From contig CM022679.1 of the NCBI GenBank assembly GCA_012295275.1, positions 26,535,850 to 26,548,349 on the forward strand: a stretch of DNA of 12,500 bases, in the 5' to 3' direction. Below, one piece after another: positions 9,084 through 12,500 of the stretch. The DNA is from Chrysomallon squamiferum (lineage: Eukaryota > Mollusca > Gastropoda > Neomphalida > Peltospiridae). Made by a program: the position numbers and the translations under genes. The notes beneath the pieces were generated by a model, which searched no databases, had not been told where the DNA came from, and was given only the letters and a program-made list of their open reading frames with translations. Position 1 is the stretch's first letter. Each line of letters starts with the position of its first letter.

Positions 9084-11950
9084 CATATTAGATATTTCTT
9101 CTTTTCTAGCACGACTCAGTCAATGTCTGAACTGATTCCAAGACTTTGGCCCTTTCTCCGACACAACATCACATCTGTACGTAAAGCAGCATTAGAGACA
9201 TTCTATACTCTGTTGTCAGCTGAGAATCAGCAGGTCAGTTTGTACAGTTACTTTTACAACAATAAAGTGTTACAAGGTAATGTTAAATGTATATCTGTCT
9301 AGCTGTAGAATAATTAAGGAAACAGAATTTGTTGATGTTGTTGTATAGATACTTTTCTAGTTCTGGTTGTGAAGGAAACTAAATTTCTATTATTATTTTT
9401 TATGGAAAACTGTCTTTTAATTCACTTTTTAATTATCTCAGCCAAAAAACAAACAAAAAACGTGAATTTAAAGATCTTTTAATAATTTTAAAAGATGTAT
9501 GACATCAGGAGCTGGCATCAGGAGCAATGGAATGGCAGACTTTGGGCTTCTTTGAATTTGCCTCATGCTGACTTGGTTTTCCAAACATTCTGTTATATTA
9601 CTAGTATATTACGTCTGATTGACAAGAATATTGGAACAGTGTGGGAGTGAACAGTTTAATTAGTCTAGGACAATTGGTTAATAAAGAACTTTTTTACACT
9701 GATTTATTTGAAAATATTTTTTTTTTAGAACTCTCTACAAATGTGGCTGCCTGCAGTGTTGCAGGACGCATTGCGGCACATCTATCAGAGAAGTTTGCTG
9801 GAACACAACACAGAATTACTTAGTCTTGTTGAGAAGGTGTGGGCCAGGCTGCTGGAAAAAGACCCCCTCGACTACCTGGTAGCAGCCTCCATTCCCTGGC
9901 TGGGAGTCTGGCTCTGCCTCCTTATGCAACCTGCACGAATCCCATACGAACCTTCTTACCTCATAGAAGCAAAACATAGAGTTAGGGTAAGTCATCTATC
10001 CTTTGGCTTTGGTTAACCAAACTTAGGTCTACAGCAGTACAAAAGTATCCAGTGAGTATATTTAACTTTGTAGGCAGACCAGTCTGTCATGTACAAGAAA
10101 TATATCGGATCTGGATGTTTTATATACCAGTAAAGTATCACAAAAGACTTTTCCAGCTGGAATGTTAGACTGACTGATCAGGTTTTGAGATGAAGGTCAT
10201 CAAAAAATCACTGAATAAAATCACACCAGATAGCATTCATAAAAATATATATTTCTCTTTGTCTGAAAGTAAATGAATATTAACAGCATGAGCTCTAATG
10301 TAATTTAAAAATTACTTTTGTATTACCATCAACTGAATAATCTACAATATAAATTTTAAAATTACTACAGTGTTGTCAGTAACTGCCTAAGCTATGTTAT
10401 GATTTAAAAAATTTACTTCAGGATCCATCAACACCAAAACTGCACCATCCATCAGAGGTTCCAGGAACGAAGGAACAGAGAGATTACATTGGAGGAGTCT
10501 GTGTGAACAGTGCAGCAGCTGAACAAGATTTGTCTGTGCTGAAAGCAAGGATCACTGGTGCTAGGTACACACACACACTTTTAAGTCTTGTTTGTAGTGT
10601 CATGTACATAACACAATCACTTTAATCTTTATCTTGCTAAATATGTGTATATGTTGGTGAGTCTCTCTCTCTCTCTCTCTCTGATTTATGGTAGTATGTA
10701 CAACTGTGTTTCTCCCTCCCTAAACTGTTTCTTAATATACCTTTCTCCCCCAATCTGTTTTCCCAGTTCTTTCAAAAAATTAATATGCATCATATCTAGC
10801 ATGCATTTTTCATTTAGATATTTTAAACTTTTTTCTTGCACGTAGACTGCTGGGGAGACTGGCATCGTACATGACACGTCCTATACCAAACTTCCCAGCA
10901 GAAGCAGAGAAACCTGCAGTGTCTCTCGCCAAGTTGTTTGTTTTCCACCTGAACACCAAATCTGCTCTACAGAGGTTTATTGTGGGACAGGTAGCTTACC
11001 AGTGGGCCTCACAAAGTCAGGTTTGTTGTTTATTATACTGTATGAAATTATAGTCATAGCTTGATAATATGAGAATTAGCATACTAATGGGCTTCACAAA
11101 GACTGGATTTATTTACCTGTCACTTGTCTGGATGGTTGGATAGCTGTCACTCCTTTGAAATTTATCTTTGAGATTTCACTCCTTTGAACAGAACTGACTT
11201 ACAGTGTTTTAAAATTCTTATTGTGATATATTTTTCAGCCATGTGAATGTCCTGATGAGCTGAGAACGAGATTGTTGGAGTGTCTGAATGAAGCTATTTA
11301 CTTTGACGAGATTGCTATATCCTTCACACGCATGCAGAGCGACTGCCAGGATTTCATAGCCAGTCTCAAGTGTCAGGGTATTGACATGGATTCACGATTC
11401 CCACCTGGGTAAGTCTCACATTTAAAAATTTTTTTTTTTTTTACTATGTTTATTATTTTTTAAGTTACTAATAGTTAAATTGTTATTTATAATATATGCC
11501 CACTTTTTGGAACACTTTTAATCCAGGTGAATACTTTTGATCTCATTATTTTGAAATTTTGCAGTTCTTGCCAGCACTAAACTAATACTTTTTTGATTAA
11601 AAAAAATTGTTTAGTTTGTCTTATAATCTTACCACAACAGATAAATGGTGAAAGTTTCTTCATGTTTATTCATTTTTGGATCTATTTTGAACTGGACTAC
11701 TGAAAGGTTTTCATAATGAATTTAAATCTTCTTGGGTTGATGAGATGTTTTTTTGTGTTCAGTTTGTTTTAAATATTCTCTTCACTTGCAGTATTTTAAC
11801 ACTGGACCAGGCTGCACAGCTGTGTACAGTCTACAATGAAGTAAAAGCTAAGTTCAAGCCACGAGTTGCTGCCACTTTGGAAGAGCGATGCAAACAGTTG
11901 CAGACTTCAGTGTCCAGTACAAGTAAGGAACAGCAGATGTGGACAGTCAG
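284..11950 (+). CDS. BTAF1: BTAF1/Mot1 (TBP-associated Snf2 ATPase), N-terminal 839 codons, 3'-partial, 18 exons
   Basis: Seen: joining 284-294, 1305-1428, 2095-2209, 2439-2582, 3117-3277, 3758-3882, 5263-5371, 6208-6366, 6964-7059, 7652-7828, 8308-8448, 8743-8870, 9110-9233, 9729-9986, 10422-10564, 10846-11020, 11239-11408 and 11792-11950 gives 2519 coding bases without a stop; all introns are GT-AG with matching phases. Family knowledge: BTAF1/Mot1 binds TBP in the nucleus through N-terminal HEAT repeats and uses a C-terminal Snf2 ATPase to dissociate TBP from DNA, repressing strong TATA promoters and redistributing TBP (the B-TFIID complex in animals). Hallmarks include [11 protein letters not shown] at residues 5-15, [13 protein letters not shown] (exon 8), [13 protein letters not shown] (exon 9), WEVRHGGLL (exon 10), [15 protein letters not shown] (exon 11), [14 protein letters not shown] (exon 12), [10 protein letters not shown] (exon 16) and [12 protein letters not shown] (exon 17). 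Frame and length match the first ~45% of the animal protein. Odd: exon 1 is tiny, and exon 17's start has a copy in intron 10. No frameshift or sign of pseudogenisation. The ATPase lobes lie beyond the window. Confidence 0.95.
295..1304 (+). other. Intron 1 (1010 bp, phase 2)
   Basis: AT-rich intron between the 11-base coding exon 1 and exon 2. It holds an ATAC/CATA repeat tract near 915-1030, several poly-T stretches and an acceptor with pyrimidine tract (tttctctttcag). As a long first intron it could hold regulatory elements, but I see no recognisable site, RNA gene or coding exon in it. Short open frames here (for example 436-618) have low complexity. Confidence 0.7.
915..1030 (+). repeat. 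Imperfect (ATAC)n/(CATA)n microsatellite in intron 1
   Basis: The 4-base unit runs purely from about 952 to 973 and continues with interruptions on both sides (tatatat, ccacac, agatac). It is an ordinary intronic tetranucleotide repeat. Confidence 0.85.
1305..1428 (+). CDS. BTAF1: BTAF1 exon 2
   Basis: Encodes the end of codon 4 to residue 45, including [11 protein letters not shown] and [20 protein letters not shown]. Both match the first HEAT helices of BTAF1 almost residue for residue (human LDRLFILLDTG and QLGEVVKLHPHELNNLLSK). Acceptor ttctctttcag, donor AAG|GTATGT. Ends in phase 0. Confidence 0.96.
1429..2094 (+). other. Intron 2 (666 bp, phase 0)
   Basis: Non-coding, AT-rich 5' half with a TA/TG/TA tract at 1800-1845. 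The 3' part (about 1900-2080) is more complex, but I recognise no element in it. Its open frame at 1814-2008 begins inside the dinucleotide repeat and resembles nothing. Confidence 0.75.
1800..1845. repeat. Compound (TA)n-(TG)n-(TA)n microsatellite in intron 2
   Basis: TA units at about 1801-1812, TG units at 1813-1824 and TA units at 1825-1845, so a TG core is flanked symmetrically by TA arms. Alternating purine-pyrimidine DNA of this kind is prone to Z-form or cruciform extrusion and to length polymorphism (general knowledge). Confidence 0.9.
2095..2209 (+). CDS. BTAF1: BTAF1 exon 3
   Basis: Residues 46-83 plus one base. Contains [20 protein letters not shown], matching the conserved human NWDTRIAAGQAVEAIVKNVP helix pair. 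Acceptor ccttgctgcag, donor TCAG|GTATTG, ends in phase 1. Intron 3 (2210-2438, 229 bp) carries an ATTT repeat at about 2375-2397. Confidence 0.96.
2439..2582 (+). CDS. BTAF1: BTAF1 exon 4
   Basis: Residues 84-131. Contains [16 protein letters not shown], matching the 'FDxxxxLxxGASLLGS' segment that in human BTAF1 precedes the charged linker. Acceptor aattcttacag. I chose donor CCT|GTAAGT over the in-phase site six bases upstream (TGTG|GTACCT) because GTAAGT is the stronger consensus. Either choice joins exon 5 in frame. Confidence 0.92.
2583..3116 (+). other. Intron 4 (534 bp, phase 1)
   Basis: Begins with GTAAGT and ends in ttgtaacag. AT-rich with short poly-A and poly-T runs. The open frame at 2725-2979 is low-complexity and matches nothing I know. 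No repeat family, RNA gene or exon recognised. Confidence 0.75.
3117..3277 (+). CDS. BTAF1: BTAF1 exon 5
   Basis: Residues 132-185. [20 protein letters not shown] matches the human 'KERIARQRKLLQKKLGLN' helix, followed by LFNDDDLQ (human LFNDEDLD) and then an Asn-rich stretch ([10 protein letters not shown]) not seen in the human protein. This begins the polar linker where Mot1 carries its TBP-contacting latch (family knowledge; the exact latch residues here are inferred). Donor ATG|GTAAAG, ends in phase 0. Confidence 0.94.
3278..3757 (+). other. Intron 5 (480 bp, phase 0)
   Basis: Holds a T-rich tract (about 3392-3436) and, some 50 bases on, an A-rich tract (3480-3532) that could fold back on it, then a short ATA repeat (about 3538-3552). 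Acceptor tgtattttcag. Nothing else recognised. Confidence 0.75.
3392..3532. repeat. T-rich / A-rich fold-back tracts in intron 5
   Basis: A poly-T-dominated stretch at 3392-3436 broken by G and C is followed at 3480-3532 by A runs broken by C. The two are largely complementary in a low-complexity sense, so the transcript could form a long imperfect A-U hairpin. It may equally be two independent homopolymer expansions. Confidence 0.6.
3758..3882 (+). CDS. BTAF1: BTAF1 exon 6
   Basis: Residues 186-226 plus two bases. [19 protein letters not shown] aligns with human 'MSNRQKNKAKRMAKLFAKQ', a strongly basic helix that also reads as a nuclear-localisation-like patch. Acceptor attttcag, donor CAAAG|GTTATT, ends in phase 2. 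The GTTATT donor is weak, but the phase into exon 7 is exact. Confidence 0.93.
4280..4690. repeat. Probable dispersed repeat relic in intron 6
   Basis: Unlike the surrounding intron, this segment is compositionally complex. It has TGACCT at 4308, 4320 and 4349, a CACGTG at 4345-4350, and near 4610 a string (ataccaagtttcataaaa) of a type I associate with dispersed non-coding repeats in molluscs and other marine invertebrates. I see no terminal repeats, target-site duplication or coding remnant, so the class (MITE, SINE or other) and the exact ends are unknown. Confidence 0.4.
4702..4739. repeat. (TAA)n microsatellite in intron 6
   Basis: About a dozen TAA/AAT units with A-run interruptions, directly 3' of the probable dispersed repeat. 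It could be that element's AT-rich tail or an independent repeat. It is the only long triplet run in the window written as TAA rather than ATT on the sense strand. Confidence 0.85.
5263..5371 (+). CDS. BTAF1: BTAF1 exon 7
   Basis: Residues 227-263. Starts [13 protein letters not shown], the counterpart of human 'EPEEKRRKIA'; the PPPKKLK cluster looks like a classical nuclear localisation signal. An acidic stretch ([13 protein letters not shown]) follows and leads to MEE before exon 8. It is the least conserved exon, assigned by phase, position and charge pattern. Acceptor gtttgtag, donor GAG|GTAGGG, ends in phase 0. Confidence 0.9.
5372..6207 (+). other. Intron 7 (836 bp, phase 0), dominated by simple repeats
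   Basis: Holds a poly-A run (5440-5459), TTTTA/poly-T (about 5560-5597), poly-T (about 5727-5744) and a long ATT-rich array (about 5955-6199) that runs almost into the acceptor tatctttag. Nothing else is recognisable. Confidence 0.8.
5955..6199. repeat. Long (ATT)n microsatellite abutting the exon 8 acceptor
   Basis: Degenerate ATT units from about 5955, becoming almost pure at 6129-6151 and 6155-6199. The array ends only 8 bases before exon 8, so it occupies the place of the usual pyrimidine tract and probably the branch point. Confidence 0.92.
6208..6366 (+). CDS. BTAF1: BTAF1 exon 8
   Basis: Residues 264-316. [16 protein letters not shown] and [19 protein letters not shown] match human 'EWPLESFCEELCNDLF' and 'WEVRHGAGTGLREILKAHG', the first repeat of the regular HEAT array after the linker. 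Donor CAG|GTAAAA, ends in phase 0. Confidence 0.97.
6367..6963 (+). other. Intron 8 (597 bp, phase 0)
   Basis: Poly-T and ATT stretches, then a degenerate CTA/CTG triplet tract (about 6711-6855), an AC-rich tract with CACGCATGCACG (about 6911-6940), an ATTT run and acceptor ttttattgcag. Open frames at 6670-6909 and 6913-7161 come from these repeats; only the part of the latter from 6964 to 7059 overlaps real exon. Confidence 0.8.
6711..6855. repeat. Degenerate (CTR)n triplet repeat in intron 8
   Basis: Runs of CTA and CTG units, interrupted by TCC, ATC and ACA, then ACC/ATC-rich sequence. In one frame it reads as Tyr/Cys or Thr/Ala runs, the usual look of a translated microsatellite. CTG-type repeats can form hairpins. 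Confidence 0.8.
6964..7059 (+). CDS. BTAF1: BTAF1 exon 9
   Basis: Residues 317-348. [19 protein letters not shown] matches human '[19 protein letters not shown]', one of the most conserved stretches of the N-terminal half. Acceptor tttattgcag, donor GAG|GTAAGT (full consensus), ends in phase 0. Confidence 0.98.
7060..7651 (+). other. Intron 9 (592 bp, phase 0)
   Basis: AT-rich. Holds an ATT microsatellite (about 7484-7509) followed by a TTG/poly-T stretch, and ends at acceptor taactcgccag. No other feature recognised. Confidence 0.78.
7652..7828 (+). CDS. BTAF1: BTAF1 exon 10
   Basis: Residues 349-407. [15 protein letters not shown] and [20 protein letters not shown] match human '[15 protein letters not shown]' and '[20 protein letters not shown]', one full HEAT repeat and the first helix of the next. 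Acceptor ctcgccag, donor CGG|GTAAGA, ends in phase 0. The long open frame 7675-8118 crossing this exon is an out-of-frame shadow. Confidence 0.98.
7839..8035. repeat. (TGTC/TTCT)n degenerate tandem repeat in intron 10
   Basis: Repeated TCTGTCTGTTCTTCTG-like units of variable spacing. On the minus strand it reads as an Arg/Thr/Asp/Gln-rich frame (7857-8165), and on the plus strand as Leu/Cys/Phe-rich text; neither is a real protein. Confidence 0.85.
8133..8163. repeat. Inverted repeat (10-bp arms, 11-base loop) in intron 10
   Basis: GAGTGACAGC at 8133-8142 and GCTGTCACTC at 8154-8163 are exact reverse complements around an 11-base spacer. The left arm extended to 8129 (AAAGGAGTGACAGC) is the exact complement of 11143-11156 in intron 16, where the right arm keeps the CTCCTTT ending that is mutated here. 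Confidence 0.85.
8144..8272 (+). repeat. Diverged copy of intron 16 end + exon 17 start, placed in intron 10
   Basis: About 129 bp aligns with 11133-11257 at roughly 85% by eye, with a few short gaps. The last ~24 bases, covering the TTCAG acceptor and the first 19 exon bases, are identical. The exon 17 version is the original on family grounds, since its continuation encodes conserved BTAF1 residues; the intron 10 version diverges right after GATG. It brings a potential second acceptor at 8253. Confidence 0.88.
8254..8307 (+). other. BTAF1: Possible alternative 5' extension of exon 11 (18 codons, in frame)
   Basis: If the copied acceptor (CAG at 8251-8253) were used, 54 bases would be added ahead of exon 11. 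They read [18 protein letters not shown] with no stop and keep the frame from exon 10. The insert has four Cys and would fall between the two helices of a HEAT repeat. No known orthologue I can recall has such an insert, and usage cannot be judged from sequence alone. Confidence 0.35.
8308..8448 (+). CDS. BTAF1: BTAF1 exon 11
   Basis: Residues 408-454. [15 protein letters not shown] and [17 protein letters not shown] match human 'DVINTLLPKVLTRII' and '[17 protein letters not shown]'. Acceptor ttcattgcag, donor CAG|GTCATT, ends in phase 0. Intron 11 (8449-8742, 294 bp) holds a short TA run (about 8518-8530) and an ATC repeat (about 8577-8597). Confidence 0.97.
8743..8870 (+). CDS. BTAF1: BTAF1 exon 12
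   Basis: Residues 455-496 plus two bases. [20 protein letters not shown] matches human '[20 protein letters not shown]', a near-invariant HEAT segment. Donor GCTG|GTAAAT, ends in phase 2. Reading on without splicing meets TAA at once, which fixes this donor. Confidence 0.97.
8957..9084. repeat. Long (CT)n microsatellite in intron 12
   Basis: Intron 12 spans 8871-9109 (239 bp), and about 125 bases of it are TC/CT repeats with few interruptions (GT, AC), ending in TTTC units some 25 bases before exon 13. It forms an oversized pyrimidine tract on the sense strand. Confidence 0.93.
9110..9233 (+). CDS. BTAF1: BTAF1 exon 13
   Basis: Completes codon 497 and runs to residue 538. [20 protein letters not shown] and [14 protein letters not shown] match human 'LVPRVWPFLHHTISSVRRAA' and 'LETLFTLLSTQDQN'. 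Acceptor cttttctag; a second AG 18 bases upstream would create TGA at the junction. Donor CAG|GTCAGT, ends in phase 0. Confidence 0.97.
9234..9728 (+). other. Intron 13 (495 bp, phase 0)
   Basis: AT-rich. Contains a perfect 9-bp stem with a 5-base loop at 9474-9496 and, just after it, a 10-base direct repeat (CATCAGGAGC at 9503-9512 and 9516-9525). Ends in a poly-T tract and acceptor ttttttttag. No other element recognised. Confidence 0.75.
9729..9986 (+). CDS. BTAF1: BTAF1 exon 14 (largest exon seen)
   Basis: Residues 539-624. [40 protein letters not shown] and [17 protein letters not shown] match human 'WLIPILPDMLRHIFQFCVLE', 'IHKVWMELLSKASVQYVVAA' and 'PWMGAWLCLMMQPSHLP'. This enters the central Mot1 domain (DUF3535-like; boundary inferred). 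The hydrophobic WLCLLM stretch is HEAT core, not a membrane segment. Donor AGG|GTAAGT, ends in phase 0. Confidence 0.97.
9987..10421 (+). other. Intron 14 (435 bp, phase 0)
   Basis: AT-rich unique-looking sequence from a consensus GTAAGT donor to acceptor atttacttcag. I see no repeat, exon or RNA gene in it. Confidence 0.75.
10422..10564 (+). CDS. BTAF1: BTAF1 exon 15
   Basis: Residues 625-671 plus two bases. [20 protein letters not shown] corresponds to human 'KEVLQEYIAGADTIMEDPATRD', followed by LKARITGAR (human 'MRARMMAAK'). The first 15 residues ([15 protein letters not shown]) are a variable linker. Donor CTAG|GTACAC, ends in phase 2. Intron 15 (10565-10845, 281 bp) has a short CT repeat at about 10662-10682. 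Confidence 0.94.
10846..11020 (+). CDS. BTAF1: BTAF1 exon 16
   Basis: Completes codon 672 and runs to residue 730. [27 protein letters not shown] and [10 protein letters not shown] match human 'KLLGALCCCI', 'LGQLLLFHLNSKSALQR' and 'VICEWAALQK'. Acceptor cttgcacgtag, donor TCAG|GTTTGT, ends in phase 0. The last ~27 exon bases and the start of the intron have a diverged copy at 11079-11113. Confidence 0.96.
11079..11113 (+). repeat. Partial copy of exon 16 tail and donor inside intron 16
   Basis: Aligns with 10994-11028 at about 27 of 35 positions by eye, including GGGC-TCACAAAG, which spans the exon 16 end. The donor GT has become AT in the copy, so it cannot act as a standard 5' splice site. 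The offset is 85 bases. Intron 16 (11021-11238, 218 bp) is otherwise the segment duplicated into intron 10. Confidence 0.6.
11133..11257 (+). repeat. Source copy of the duplicated acceptor segment (intron 16 end / exon 17 start)
   Basis: Partner of 8144-8272. It includes an internal direct repeat, TCACTCCTTTGAA at 11147-11159 and again at 11176-11188, and the functional acceptor tttttcag at 11238. The exon part goes on to encode conserved BTAF1 sequence, which identifies this as the original locus. Confidence 0.88.
11239..11408 (+). CDS. BTAF1: BTAF1 exon 17
   Basis: Residues 731-786 plus two bases. Starts [16 protein letters not shown], then [16 protein letters not shown], matching human 'QPRLLDIL' and 'YYDEIAVPFTRMQNEC'. 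Donor CTGG|GTAAGT (full consensus), ends in phase 2. Its first 19 bases are repeated exactly in intron 10. Confidence 0.97.
11409..11791 (+). other. Intron 17 (383 bp, phase 2)
   Basis: AT-rich with poly-T near 11430, ending in acceptor tcttcacttgcag. No repeat family or coding signal recognised; the open frame from 11745 is simply read-in to exon 18. Confidence 0.78.
11792..11950 (+). CDS. BTAF1: BTAF1 exon 18 (last exon in the window)
   Basis: Completes codon 787 and runs to residue 839 plus two bases of the next codon. [20 protein letters not shown] matches human 'NNVLTIDQASDLVTTVFNEA', and the rest ([20 protein letters not shown]) matches 'LDSKRQQVQMTVTETNQEWQ'. Donor TCAG|GTATTT, ends in phase 2, so the next exon must begin with the third base of a codon. 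Confidence 0.94.
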
Positions 11951-12278
11951 GTATTTAAATCTATTCCTTTTTTTCACACTTACATAAGTTTCTCTTATGT
12001 CTTGTATAGTTCAGATCTGGAAATGTTATAACTGTAAAGATCCATAAAGTCTACGTTTAGTTTTAGTTCTTCACAACATTTGCCTAATGCTTTATTCACA
12101 TTTGTCTTGTGTTGTTTGTTGTTGTTTTGTTTTTTCTTTACTATCTTCTATAGTTTATCTTCTTTTAACCATTAAGGTACTGTTGGGAATGATTTTTTTT
12201 TGTTTGTTGATATTTTGTAGACATTTTGTTAAGTGCATAGTTTTATAATGGAAAAATTCTTCGTTCTTAATTTTATTA

Positions 12279-12324
<46 letters not shown>

Positions 12325-12500
12325 CATTATTACTTTTTATTTTTATGAATACACTTTTGTCATCATTATCGTTTCTATCACTGAAGCCTATGAATGAAAA
12401 ATTTCTGAAAAAAAAGTCTGTTTTTTTTCTCTTTATTTATTTATTTTATCTTTTTTATGTTGTACTGAACAAGTTAATCACTGATATTTTGCTAGAGTTC
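11951..12500 (+). other. Intron 18, 5' part (runs off the window)
   Basis: At least 550 bases of AT-rich intron with no match to the next expected BTAF1 segment (human 'LRVHTFAACAVVSL'). Contains an ATT microsatellite at about 12268-12325 and T-rich stretches. The gene continues beyond the window. Confidence 0.8.
12268..12325. repeat. (ATT)n microsatellite in intron 18
   Basis: An almost pure ATT run with single interruptions (TTTTT near its start, ATC near its end). It is the same unit and orientation as the arrays in introns 7 and 9. Confidence 0.9.

Noticed and set aside
8957-9084. Tandem repeats considered as a CRISPR-like array
   Set aside because: Dinucleotide microsatellite without spacers in a eukaryotic intron.

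Overview
The window is a stretch of eukaryotic, almost certainly metazoan, nuclear DNA. It carries one gene, read on the + strand: the 5' part of BTAF1 (Mot1 / TAF172 / Drosophila Hel89B family), the Snf2-family ATPase that strips TATA-binding protein (TBP) off DNA. I can join 18 coding exons (284 to 11950) by GT-AG introns whose phases agree at every junction. They give one uninterrupted reading frame of 839 codons plus 2 bases, alignable from the initiator methionine to roughly the middle of the ~1,850-residue animal protein. The window stops inside the intron after exon 18, so the second half of the HEAT array and the whole ATPase motor lie downstream and cannot be seen.

Organism: introns are short to medium (218-1380 bp), very AT-rich, T-rich on the sense strand and full of microsatellites (ATT, CT, ATAC, TG, ATTT). 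Exons are clearly more GC-balanced. The protein is animal-like, closer in style to the vertebrate and insect orthologues than to fungal Mot1. Intron 6 holds a stretch resembling dispersed repeats common in molluscs and other marine invertebrates. My best guess is a lophotrochozoan, perhaps a mollusc, but the sequence alone does not prove it.

Layout: 1-283 is 5' flank or 5' UTR. Exon 1 contributes only 11 coding bases. Exons 2-4 encode the first HEAT helices. Exons 5-7 encode a polar, basic linker in the region where Mot1 carries its TBP-binding 'latch', with nuclear-localisation-like clusters. Exons 8-14 encode regular HEAT repeats. Exons 14-18 enter the conserved central Mot1 domain (DUF3535-like). 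Everything else is intron and simple repeat; I see no second gene, transposase, RNA gene or prokaryotic element.

The best lead is structural. The 3' end of intron 16, with its splice acceptor and the first 19 bases of exon 17, has a second diverged copy inside intron 10. There it supplies a competing acceptor that would add 18 in-frame, Cys-rich codons to exon 11. Beside this, the tail of exon 16 is itself partly duplicated inside intron 16, and both copies of the larger duplicate sit next to arms of an old palindrome. I found no evidence of an undescribed multi-gene system.
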